Shown in pieces: positions 16,786 through 23,528 of a DNA stretch of 34,229 bases (the first letter of the stretch is position 1; each line of letters begins with the position of its first letter). Below the pieces are notes generated by a model. That model worked only from the letters and a program-made list of their open reading frames with translations, searched no databases and was not told the DNA's origin. The position numbers and the translations under genes were made by a program. Source of the stretch: a bacterium (GTDB lineage Bacteria; Pseudomonadota; Alphaproteobacteria; Caulobacterales; Caulobacteraceae); assembly GCA_030824495.1 (NCBI GenBank), contig JAVBXP010000056.1, forward strand, positions 1 to 34,229, in the 5' to 3' direction.

Positions 16786-17397
16786 TCAGTAGGGCTGATT
16801 GACGACGACGTAGGTCACTGAGGAACCGGCGTACTGCGGCTGGTACCAGGTCCCATTGCAGTAGGAGTAGGTGACGCCGCTGTAGTAGCGGTTCGCGCAG
16901 GATGGCGGCAGGCTGTAGATCATCGAGCCGACGACGGCCGATGTCACCGCCGCGGCGGTGCCGATGGCCATGCCGGCGGCGACCGGATGGTGGTCCCAGC
17001 CATCATTGTCCCAGCCGCGATCGACATCGACGTTGACGCTGTTGCCGACGTTGACGTTGCCGGTGTTGACGCGGTTGCCGCCCCTGGCGGCGTAGTTGTC
17101 GCCACCCCGAGCTACGGTGTTTCCACCGCGCGCAACGTTACCGCCGCCGCGATTGACGTTGGGATTCGCAGCGGCCGCCGCCTGGGGCCGTGCTCCCGCC
17201 TGGGGTCTGGAAGCGGCGGCGCGCTGGGCTCCGCCTCCGCCGCCGCCCCGATGCACGCTGCTGGCTGCTGCGCGACCGCCGCCTCCGCCCCCAGGGCGCG
17301 CAAAGGCGTCCGTCGGAATGGCGGTGATCGTCATGGCGATGGCTGCGCCCATCAGGCTCGTGACGTGGAAATAAAGGTTCTGACGAGCGGTGGTCAT
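16786..17397 (-). CDS. Gly/Arg-rich exported protein with Cys pair and WY motif
   Basis: About 203 residues. The ATG at 17397 is preferred over the GTG at 17412 because GAGGAG lies 7-12 bases upstream of it. A signal peptide ends near AFA. There follows a long low-complexity region of Gly, Ala and Arg (RGGGGGG and RGGN repeats), then a conserved C-terminal domain with PPSC, a YSYCNGTWYQPQY segment and a VVV near the end. This arrangement is common in small proteobacterial envelope proteins next to DUF2092 genes. It sits between the DUF2092 gene (11 bases upstream) and the Omp85-like gene (8 bases downstream). Function unknown. Confidence 0.7.
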   Translation of the reverse strand: MTTARQNLYFHVTSLMGAAIAMTITAIPTDAFARPGGGGGGRAAASSVHRGGGGGGAQRAAASRPQAGARPQAAAAANPNVNRGGGNVARGGNTVARGGDNYAARGGNRVNTGNVNVGNSVNVDVDRGWDNDGWDHHPVAAGMAIGTAAAVTSAVVGSMIYSLPPSCANRYYSGVTYSYCNGTWYQPQYAGSSVTYVVVNQPY

Positions 17398-17408
17398 GGC
17401 GACGCTCC

Positions 17409-18209
17409 TCACTTGGTGGCTGCGGTGGTGGTGGTGGCCGCATTGGCGAACTTGATCGAGCTCGTGTTCGGCGGCGGGGTGAAGGCGAAGTCAGCGTCCT
17501 TGAGACCTGGCGCGGTGTTCCAGTCCAAGTTCGCGGAGAACTGCGGATCGGTCTCATCGAACAGGCTGGTGATGACGATCTTGCGCGGAACCGGCTTGTC
17601 GCCGCGCTCGATCCAGACCTGCCAGTCCACATCGCCGGTGGTGTAGGCGTACTGGTCGGTCTCGACGCCGCTGATCCTGGCCGGGCCGACATAGAAGCCC
17701 TTGGTGATCTTGTCCCGTTCATCGCCCGGCTCGCCCCAGCGGAACAGGTCCTCCAGCGGCACGTCGATGTCATACTCGTCGTGCAAGGCGTCCAGCGTCG
17801 CGCGGATCGTGGGCGGCGCGGGGGCCTGGGCGTAGACGCCGACCTTGGGTGCATAGAGGGTGATCTGCTTGCCGTCGTAGTACAGCTTGCGGACCTTGCG
17901 ATCGGAGACGGTGTCGATGGTGAACTGGCTCGGCTTGCGCACCTTGTAGGTCACCGTGCTGCCGAGCTGCAGCTTGCGGCCATCGTCGGTGACCTCGTCG
18001 GCCACGATGTCGGCCTTCAGCTCGAAGGCGTTCAGCGTCCGCAGGTAGGCGCTCATGGTCTCCAGCGCCTTGATCGAAGCTGGATCTACCGCCGGCGTGG
18101 CGGCGGCGGGTTTGGCCGGGGTGCTTTGTGCGACCGCCTGGATGGGCCCGGCCAACAGGCCAGCACCCAGAATGGACGCCGTAAGAAATTTGAACTGCCT
18201 CATGAGCAT
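17409..18209 (-). CDS. DUF2092 protein (LolA-like periplasmic fold)
   Basis: A 266-residue exported protein. The signal peptide ends near AVAQ. The mature part begins with an ALETMSAYLRTLNAFELKAD helix typical of DUF2092, followed by YYDGKQITLYAPKVGVYA and a closing DADFAFTPP. The family resembles LolA/LolB lipoprotein carriers in fold, so binding of a lipid or other hydrophobic ligand in the periplasm is plausible but unproven. A Thr/Ala-rich tail ends the protein. The start at 18209 has a GGGAG just upstream; a second Met two codons later is also possible. It lies 56 bases downstream of the DUF4136 gene and 11 bases upstream of the Gly-rich gene. Confidence 0.82.
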   Translation of the reverse strand: MLMRQFKFLTASILGAGLLAGPIQAVAQSTPAKPAAATPAVDPASIKALETMSAYLRTLNAFELKADIVADEVTDDGRKLQLGSTVTYKVRKPSQFTIDTVSDRKVRKLYYDGKQITLYAPKVGVYAQAPAPPTIRATLDALHDEYDIDVPLEDLFRWGEPGDERDKITKGFYVGPARISGVETDQYAYTTGDVDWQVWIERGDKPVPRKIVITSLFDETDPQFSANLDWNTAPGLKDADFAFTPPPNTSSIKFANAATTTTAATK

Positions 18210-18265
18210 GGCTCCCAGTGGGGTCTTCGCCAGCCAGGAACGACACCTGGCGATGGCGTGCTGAG

Positions 18266-18823
18266 CTAGTTGGGCGGGGTCGGCGGGGTGCCGGCGGGGA
18301 ATTTGGCGAGGACCGAGTTAACCGCCGTGTCGATCTGCGCTTCGGTGACGCTCGAACCGATGTTCTGGGTGGCCACGCCGTGCCAGACCGGCTTCTTGGT
18401 CCCGGCGTCATAGATGTCGATCGCCAGGGTGCCTTCGGTGACGTTCTGGACGTCGACGTTGTTGTAGGGCGCGGCCCATGCGCCCCCGAAGCCTCGGCCA
18501 TAACCTGGATAAAAGGCGCCGTACGGCCCGAAGTCGGTCACCTCGACCTTGTCACGCTTGCCCAAGGTGAACCCAACGGCGAAGTCGCCAGGATCGGCCT
18601 GGGTGAAGCCCCGAGACGCCAGGTTGGCGTCGATCGACTGGCGGACGCGCTGATAGGCCAGCGGGTTCATGCCGCGCGGCGCGGCGTGATAGGCCCAGGA
18701 ATAGGTCCGGTAGTTGGCGAAGTTCGCCGACGGGTCGGCGTCCACCTTCACGTCCGGGCCGCTCGCGCAACCGGCCAGCAGTAGAAGAGTGAAAGTGACC
18801 GGGGCGGCGACTTTGCGGAACAT
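18266..18823 (-). CDS. DUF4136 lipoprotein
   Basis: A 185-residue lipoprotein. LLLAGC gives a lipobox with acylated Cys19. Residues from about 25 match DUF4136 (DPSANFANYRTYSWA, then NPLAYQRVRQSIDANLASRGF and a DIYDAGTKKPVWHGVA strand). The start at 18823 has a strong GAAGGAGG ribosome-binding site. It is the first gene of the envelope run that continues to the Omp85-like barrel. A copy of the recurring AGG-N4-ACCC motif is centred 69.5 bp upstream, as for the sulfatase and response regulator genes. Likely outer-membrane anchored; function unknown. Confidence 0.85.
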   Translation of the reverse strand: MFRKVAAPVTFTLLLLAGCASGPDVKVDADPSANFANYRTYSWAYHAAPRGMNPLAYQRVRQSIDANLASRGFTQADPGDFAVGFTLGKRDKVEVTDFGPYGAFYPGYGRGFGGAWAAPYNNVDVQNVTEGTLAIDIYDAGTKKPVWHGVATQNIGSSVTEAQIDTAVNSVLAKFPAGTPPTPPN

Positions 18824-18844
18824 GGAGGCCTCCTTCGCGTGCCT

Positions 18845-18862
18845 GAACCATGCCGATGGTTC
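18845..18862. promoter_or_regulatory. Perfect inverted repeat in DUF4136 promoter region
   Basis: GAACCAT-GCCG-ATGGTTC, 7-bp arms and a 4-base spacer, 22 bases upstream of the DUF4136 start. It could be a second operator or a 5'-leader hairpin. Confidence 0.4.
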
Positions 18863-18886
18863 GCCCGCCGGCCCTCCGCGTCAGTC

Positions 18887-18898
18887 AGGCGAAACCCG
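18887..18898. promoter_or_regulatory. Candidate regulator site upstream of DUF4136 operon
   Basis: Plus strand AGGCGAAACCCG, centred 69.5 bp upstream of the DUF4136 start. It is a weaker match to the AGG-N4/6-CCC motif found upstream of the sulfatase, SphA-like and response regulator genes, but it lies at the same distance. Confidence 0.4.
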
Positions 18899-18972
18899 CA
18901 ACCGAGTTTCAGGATGGCCTGTGGGTCCCGGCCAGAATTCGAAGGGTGAGCTTGAGTTTTCGCATGTGAAGA

Positions 18973-19001
18973 ACCCCGCCCGGCTTTCGGTGCGGCGGGG
19001 T
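18973..19001 (-). terminator. Terminator of the response regulator gene
   Basis: On the minus strand an 8-bp GC-rich stem (18994-19001 with 18973-18980) is followed by TTCTTC. It lies 74 bases past the response regulator stop codon. Two further hairpins lie closer to the gene: AAACCCT-CTC-AGGGTTT at 19018-19034 and the palindrome at 19058-19071. Confidence 0.6.
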
Positions 19002-19057
19002 GATAACGGCGGTCTCGAAACCCTCTCAGGGTTTGCCCGGACCGGCCGTGGAACAAT

Positions 19058-19071
19058 GGTCTGTACAGACC
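19058..19071. repeat. 14-bp perfect palindrome after response regulator gene
   Basis: GGTCTGTACAGACC, a perfect palindrome, lies 4 bases past the response regulator stop codon. It could be an operator or merely part of the 3' end structure. Confidence 0.4.
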
Positions 19072-19074
19072 CTA

Positions 19075-19710
19075 TCAGGGCTGAATGAGCTTTTGCTTGA
19101 TGGCGAATCTGACGAACTCGGCCGTCGTGTGTACCCCGGCCTTGCGCATCGCCGCGGCGCGATGGCTTTCGACCGTCTTGACGCTCAACGACAACAGGCG
19201 GGCGATATGCTTGTTGGAATTGCCCTCGGAGATGAGCTGCGCGACCTCGAGCTCGCGATTGGTGAAGCTCTCCAGCCGAGACTTGCGGCGGTCATGGACC
19301 GCCGCGTCCAGCAGCAGTTCCGAGACCACCGACGAGAAGTATGGGCGGTTCGCGCCGAGCGCCGAAATCGCCGTCTCCAGAAGCTGTTCGTTCTCCATTT
19401 TAAGGAGATAACCTCGGGCTCCGGCTGACAGACCGGCGCTCACGGTCTCGTCGTCGTCATGCATGGTGAAGAGCAAGACCTTGGTCTGGGGAGCGTCCTG
19501 ACGAAGCCGTCGGGTCACCGCGATCCCATTCATGATCGGCAAGGAGACATCCAGGACCATGACGTCGGGTTTCTCCTTGATCGCCAGGTTCAACGCCGCC
19601 TGGCCATCGGCCGCCTCACCGCAAACCTCCCACCCGGGATGGGCCTCGACAATCTGTCGGACACCGCGTCGCACGATTTCGTGATCATCTGCGATCAGGA
19701 TTCTCAGCAT
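19075..19710 (-). CDS. NarL/FixJ-family response regulator
   Basis: A 211-residue two-component regulator. The receiver domain has the acidic pocket D8-D9, phospho-acceptor D54 (MVLDVSLPIMNG), T82 and K104. A LuxR-type helix-turn-helix follows near residues 148-205 (LTNRELEVAQLISEGNSNKHIARLL-type core, with SVKTVESHRAAAMRKAG), so it should bind DNA as a dimer. AGGAG lies 8 bases upstream of the start. It is divergent from the histidine kinase gene; the 193-bp gap holds two copies of the recurring motif, centred 38 and 70 bp upstream of its start, consistent with autoregulation. Confidence 0.93.
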   Translation of the reverse strand: MLRILIADDHEIVRRGVRQIVEAHPGWEVCGEAADGQAALNLAIKEKPDVMVLDVSLPIMNGIAVTRRLRQDAPQTKVLLFTMHDDDETVSAGLSAGARGYLLKMENEQLLETAISALGANRPYFSSVVSELLLDAAVHDRRKSRLESFTNRELEVAQLISEGNSNKHIARLLSLSVKTVESHRAAAMRKAGVHTTAEFVRFAIKQKLIQP

Positions 19711-19741
19711 CGCTTGCTCCTATCGGGTTTGGCGATCCCTT

Positions 19742-19754
19742 AGGTATTACACCT
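19742..19754. promoter_or_regulatory. Candidate regulator site B, kinase/regulator intergenic region
   Basis: AGGT-ATTAC-ACCT, a perfect 4-bp-arm dyad, centred 38 bp upstream of the response regulator start and 32 bp (about three helical turns) from site A at 19774. It is the most symmetric copy of the motif. Confidence 0.55.
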
Positions 19755-19773
19755 GATAGTGGCATTATCGTAT

Positions 19774-19786
19774 AGGTAAGAACCCT
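19774..19786. promoter_or_regulatory. Candidate regulator site A, kinase/regulator intergenic region
   Basis: AGGTAAGAACCCT, centred 70 bp upstream of the response regulator start and about 124 bp upstream of the kinase start. It differs from the sulfatase-promoter site at only two of 13 positions. Confidence 0.55.
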
Positions 19787-19903
19787 GATCTCACTGTATG
19801 TATATTGTTGGCGTCGGGACGGGGCGGAAGCCGTGGAACTACTCAGTTCCGCGTACGGCGCCGCTTGGTGAAGCGGTGTCCTTCGAGGAGGGCGACGTAT
19901 TCG

Positions 19904-21403
19904 ATGGCGGGGTCAGCGCAGAAGATCAGTAAAGAGCGATTGCTCAATTATGGACCGATCCTCGCGGCGATGCCGCGACCGGCCGCGGTGTTGGACACGC
20001 GTGGCGAGGTTCCGACCTTCATGGGATTCAGCACATCTTTCCTGGCTGAACTCGGCTTGAAGGCCGCGGCGGTGCAAGGGCGACCCTTGCGGGAGGTGTT
20101 TCCGCCCGACACCAGCCTGCTGATTTCCGACGCGATCAGGCGGTGCCAAAAGAGCGCCAAGGCTGCTCACGCCGCGATCACCTATCGAAGTGGGACGAGC
20201 GCGCTGCAGCGGGACGTCGTGGCCAGCCCTATCGGCGAGAGGGCCGGCGGCCAGATCCTGCTCACCATCGAACCCGCACGAAGGGATATGTTCTCCAAGG
20301 AAAGGCGCACCCTGCTGGACCGGCTGGGGCCGCTCAACATGGGGATGGTCTATGTCTACGACCTGACCGCCCGCAGGACCCGCTACGTCCAAAAGGAACT
20401 GCTCGACCTGCTCGACATACCGCCGGCGGGGCTGGAATTCGAAGCCATTCGCGGGCGGATGCATCGCCAAGACGTCCCAGTCTTCATCGCCCATCTGGCC
20501 GAAATGGCCGCCATGGATGACGACGCAGTCTCCGAGGCGACGTTGCGGATGCGTGTGCGGGACGGCCGATGGCTGTCGGTGCGCTGGCGGGCCAGGGTTT
20601 TTGCGCGCGACGCCAACGGGGCGGTGAGCAAGGTTATCGGCGCCGCGACCGATGTCAGCGAGCAATACGCCCTCTCCCAGGCTCTCGAGGCGGCCGGCCA
20701 GGCGCTGGCTCACGCCGAGACTGTCGAGCGGCGCAGGGTGGGGCGCGAGCTGCACGACTCCACTGTCCAGCACTTGGTCGCCATGGACCTCTCGCTCACA
20801 GCGTTGGAGCGCCGTATCAGCCTTCATCAGGAAGGGGGCGCGGCGCTGCATGATACGCGCGCGGCGCTGTCTGCGGCTCAACGCGAGATCCGAACCTTTT
20901 CCTTCATGTTGCATCCTCCGGAACTGGAGGAGCGCGGCTTGCCCGATACCTTGCGCGCCTTCGCCGATGGCTTTGCGCGGCGGACCGGCCTGCTGATTTC
21001 CGTCGATGTGGTGGGGCGTCGCCGGCCGTTGTCGTTTGAGCTCGAGCTGGCGCTGTTCCGGGTCGGGCAGGAAGCGCTGATGAATGTTCATCGCCATGCG
21101 CGGGCGCGGTCCGTCCGGGTGGTGCTTCGCTATGGCGTTGGGGACGTGTCGCTACAGGTCGAGGATGACGGCGTCGGCTTGCCCGAGCCGTCGGCGCGCT
21201 CGGTCGGGGTAGGGGTCAACGGGATGCGCGATCGCATGGTGCAGTTGCATGGCCGCCTCAGTCTGGAGCCCGGCGTGGCCGGGTTGCGGGTGGTGGCCTC
21301 AGCTCCCGCCAGCGTCACGGTCCGATCTGCACATCGTGCGAGGCGGCGTGTGTCCGACATGGTCGATGTCCTGAAGGCCGAGCCCATGCAGGGTATCGCC
21401 TAG
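19904..21403 (+). CDS. Soluble PAS-containing histidine kinase (HisKA_3 / NarX-like)
   Basis: About 499 residues from the ATG at 19904; GAGGAGGG lies 11 bases upstream. Two PAS-like regions lie at about residues 15-120 and 135-265, the second ending in GAATDVSEQ. The HisKA_3 dimerisation domain follows, with RRRVGRELHDSTVQHL (phospho-acceptor His284). The ATPase domain has an N-box-like NVHRHARA, the G1 motif DDGVGLP and the G2 region GVGVNGMRDR. No transmembrane segment is visible, so the signal is sensed in the cytosol. This kinase class pairs with NarL-type regulators, and the regulator gene is divergent next door. The tail after the ATPase domain is about 30 residues, rich in Arg and Ala. 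The inducing signal is unknown. Confidence 0.9.
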   Translation: MAGSAQKISKERLLNYGPILAAMPRPAAVLDTRGEVPTFMGFSTSFLAELGLKAAAVQGRPLREVFPPDTSLLISDAIRRCQKSAKAAHAAITYRSGTSALQRDVVASPIGERAGGQILLTIEPARRDMFSKERRTLLDRLGPLNMGMVYVYDLTARRTRYVQKELLDLLDIPPAGLEFEAIRGRMHRQDVPVFIAHLAEMAAMDDDAVSEATLRMRVRDGRWLSVRWRARVFARDANGAVSKVIGAATDVSEQYALSQALEAAGQALAHAETVERRRVGRELHDSTVQHLVAMDLSLTALERRISLHQEGGAALHDTRAALSAAQREIRTFSFMLHPPELEERGLPDTLRAFADGFARRTGLLISVDVVGRRRPLSFELELALFRVGQEALMNVHRHARARSVRVVLRYGVGDVSLQVEDDGVGLPEPSARSVGVGVNGMRDRMVQLHGRLSLEPGVAGLRVVASAPASVTVRSAHRARRRVSDMVDVLKAEPMQGIA

Positions 21404-21697
21404 GCTCACGAACCTTTCGGATGGACGCGATGCAGCGCCCACTGCCGCTCACGGGCGCGCCCGCCGGCACGGGGCAGGGTAGAACTCGAGCCGCGCTGGC
21501 TTGATCGGGCTCGCCGAAGTCCTTCTGAGGGGCTAGGTGCGTTCTGATCGTTGTCTCCCGCGCTGGGCGCCAACCTTGCTTGGACCGGCTGCTGTCGTCT
21601 CTGGACTATCTCGGCGTTGGTAGGGCCAGGCCTCGGGTACAGCGCAGGCCTATCGACTCTGGAGCCTGCCCTTGAGTTTGTTGTCCATGAGGCTGTT
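21404..21697. other. Intergenic region, no clear feature
   Basis: About 290 bp between the kinase and the DUF6880 gene. The downstream reading frame is open through part of it but lacks a start with a ribosome-binding site and recognisable protein character. No hairpin terminator with a T-run was seen. Confidence 0.4.
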
Positions 21698-23050
21698 GTG
21701 CGCGAGGTGAAGCGGGCCGGTTCGCGCAAGACGCTCAACGCGCCCAATCTCATCGCCCTGGGAGCCGAGCGGTTGGCGGCGGTGCTGATGGATGTCGCCG
21801 AGGGCGATCCGAGCCTGAAGCGCCGGCTGCGTATGGAGTTGGCCAGCGAGGTCGGCGCCGACCACCTGGCGACCGAGATCGCCAAGCGGCTGACCGCAAT
21901 AGAGGATCGGCGCTCGCGGGTGCATTGGCGAAGCTACAAAGCCTTCGCGCGCGACCTGGAGCTTCAGCGTTCGATGATCGTGGGGCCGCTCGCCGAGAAG
22001 GACCCCGCCTTGGCGCTGCAATTTCTCTGGCGGTTCTTGGCCATGGCCGAAGGGCTGTTCACTCTGGTGGACGACGGCCGCGGCCAGATCGAGGAAGCGT
22101 TTCGTGAGGGCGTCCGGGCGGCGGGCGATATCGCCGCGCGCGCGCATCCTGAGCCGGCGGCCATGGCCGATCAGGTCGCCGCGCTGCTTGCGGCCGACAG
22201 CGAGCAAATTCTCGGCGACCTGGTGAGCAGCTTGATCCCCGCCCTGGACGAAGCTGGTCTGGCGGCGCTGCGCGCGCGGCTTCAGCAGGTCCTGGACACA
22301 AAGCCGCGCGGCCGGCCAGGCGTACGCGCGGCGGTGCAGGCGTTGGCCGATGCGCAAGGCGACGTCGAGGGCTACATCGCGACAGTTCCTGAGGCCGAGG
22401 CGCGGTTGCCCATGGGCGGAGCCGAGGTCGCGCGGCGGCTGCTGGCGGCAGGGCGAACCGAGGACGCGCTGGCGGCGCTGGCCCATTCGGCCCCGCCCGT
22501 CGGCGCCCGTGTGCTGCCGACGGGCGGAGAGGCGTGGGAAGAGATCTATATCGCCGCCTTGGAAGCCGATGGTCAGCGTGAGCTGGCCCAAGAGCTGCGC
22601 TGGGCCGCGTTCGAGACCCGGCTGGCGTTGGGGCGGCTGAGGGACTTCCTGCGCAGGCTGCCGGACTTCGACGATGTGGAGGCCGAGGAGCGCGCCCTGG
22701 AGGTCGCCAAGCTCTATCCAAAGTTCACCGACGCGCTGGCCTTCCTGGTTGCTTGGCCCGCGGCCGGGTCGGCGGCGGAGTTGGTCTTGAGGCGGGCGTC
22801 CGAGATCGAGCCGGTGCGGAGTGAAGTCCTTGACCCTGCCGTCGCCATGCTGGAAGCGCGCCACCCGATGGCCGCGAGCCTGCTGCTGCGGGCGATGGTC
22901 GCCGACACCTTCCGGCGGCGGCGCTCGGAGCGGTACGAAGACGCCAAGCGGCAGCTCGCCGATCTGACCTCGCTGGCGCCCTTGGTCAGTGCGTGGGGAG
23001 AGGCGGAGACTCACGAAGCGTTCATCGCCCGCATGGAGCGTCTGCTTTGA
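21698..23050 (+). CDS. DUF6880-type helical protein
   Basis: About 450 residues, almost wholly helical and rich in Ala, Leu, Arg and Glu. It begins with RKTLNAPNLIALGAERLAAVL and continues with RRLRMELASEVGADHLATEIAKRL; these match my recollection of the alphaproteobacterial DUF6880 family, and the rest reads like repeated helical hairpins. No signal peptide or membrane segment. I chose the GTG at 21698 because it stands just before the conserved part and after a TGAGG; a GTG at 21707 is nearly as good. Upstream extension of the open frame is not convincing. Function unknown, and the link to the adjacent kinase is unproven. The family name is from memory and would need a profile search. Confidence 0.65.
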   Translation: MREVKRAGSRKTLNAPNLIALGAERLAAVLMDVAEGDPSLKRRLRMELASEVGADHLATEIAKRLTAIEDRRSRVHWRSYKAFARDLELQRSMIVGPLAEKDPALALQFLWRFLAMAEGLFTLVDDGRGQIEEAFREGVRAAGDIAARAHPEPAAMADQVAALLAADSEQILGDLVSSLIPALDEAGLAALRARLQQVLDTKPRGRPGVRAAVQALADAQGDVEGYIATVPEAEARLPMGGAEVARRLLAAGRTEDALAALAHSAPPVGARVLPTGGEAWEEIYIAALEADGQRELAQELRWAAFETRLALGRLRDFLRRLPDFDDVEAEERALEVAKLYPKFTDALAFLVAWPAAGSAAELVLRRASEIEPVRSEVLDPAVAMLEARHPMAASLLLRAMVADTFRRRRSERYEDAKRQLADLTSLAPLVSAWGEAETHEAFIARMERLL

Positions 23051-23083
23051 GATAGTCGTCGCGATGGGGGGAGGGTAATTGGC

Positions 23084-23116
23084 GTTCCCCCAACCCTTTG
23101 AAGGGGTTGGGGGAAC
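23084..23116. terminator. Hairpin between DUF6880 gene and tRNA-Thr
   Basis: A 13-bp perfect stem (23084-23096 with 23104-23116) and a 7-base loop, placed between the converging DUF6880 and tRNA-Thr genes. There is no long T-run, but its position suits a bidirectional terminator. Confidence 0.6.
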
Positions 23117-23118
23117 AC

Positions 23119-23193
<75 letters not shown>

Positions 23194-23294
23194 GACGAGG
23201 CGCGGGCTATAGCCAAAGCCCGCGCCGGAGTGAAGCGTAAAATCGCGAAAACCGAACTTGACGTGCAAGTCGTCTCGCCGCACCCCCATTCAGC

Positions 23295-23429
23295 ATGGAA
23301 AAACCGGGAAAAACGGCTGCCGAAGAGAGGGAGGCGGCGCTGGTCGCCGCGCTAAGGGCGAATCTGCGACGCCGTAAGGCGGCTCCCAAGGCCGCGCCGA
23401 AGCCCGACGATTCGGACAAGCGCTCGTGA
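23295..23429 (+). CDS. 44-residue basic small protein upstream of murA
   Basis: ATG 23295 to TGA 23427-23429 encodes 44 residues: an amphipathic Ala/Arg/Glu-rich helix (AAEEREAALVAALRANLRRRK) and a Lys/Pro/Ala tail ending DKRS. The start REAALVAALRANLRRRKA pattern resembles short proteins annotated next to murA in other Caulobacterales. I see no strong ribosome-binding site, which lowers confidence. It lies 99 bases before murA and on the same strand. It might be a small regulator or RNA/membrane-binding peptide; function unknown. Confidence 0.55.
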   Translation: MEKPGKTAAEEREAALVAALRANLRRRKAAPKAAPKPDDSDKRS

Positions 23430-23528
23430 AGCGGGGCCGCTTTCGCCGCTGAACCACGCAGGTTAGATAGCGAGCGAAGGGTCTGGGAGAGCGCCCCCTA
23501 AGCGCATGCCCCCTTCCGAGGGACTAGA

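Noticed and set aside
7892..21403. The accessory block as a genomic island or phage-borne insertion
   Set aside because: No integrase, transposase, terminal repeat or tRNA attachment duplication is visible, and its composition resembles its surroundings by eye.
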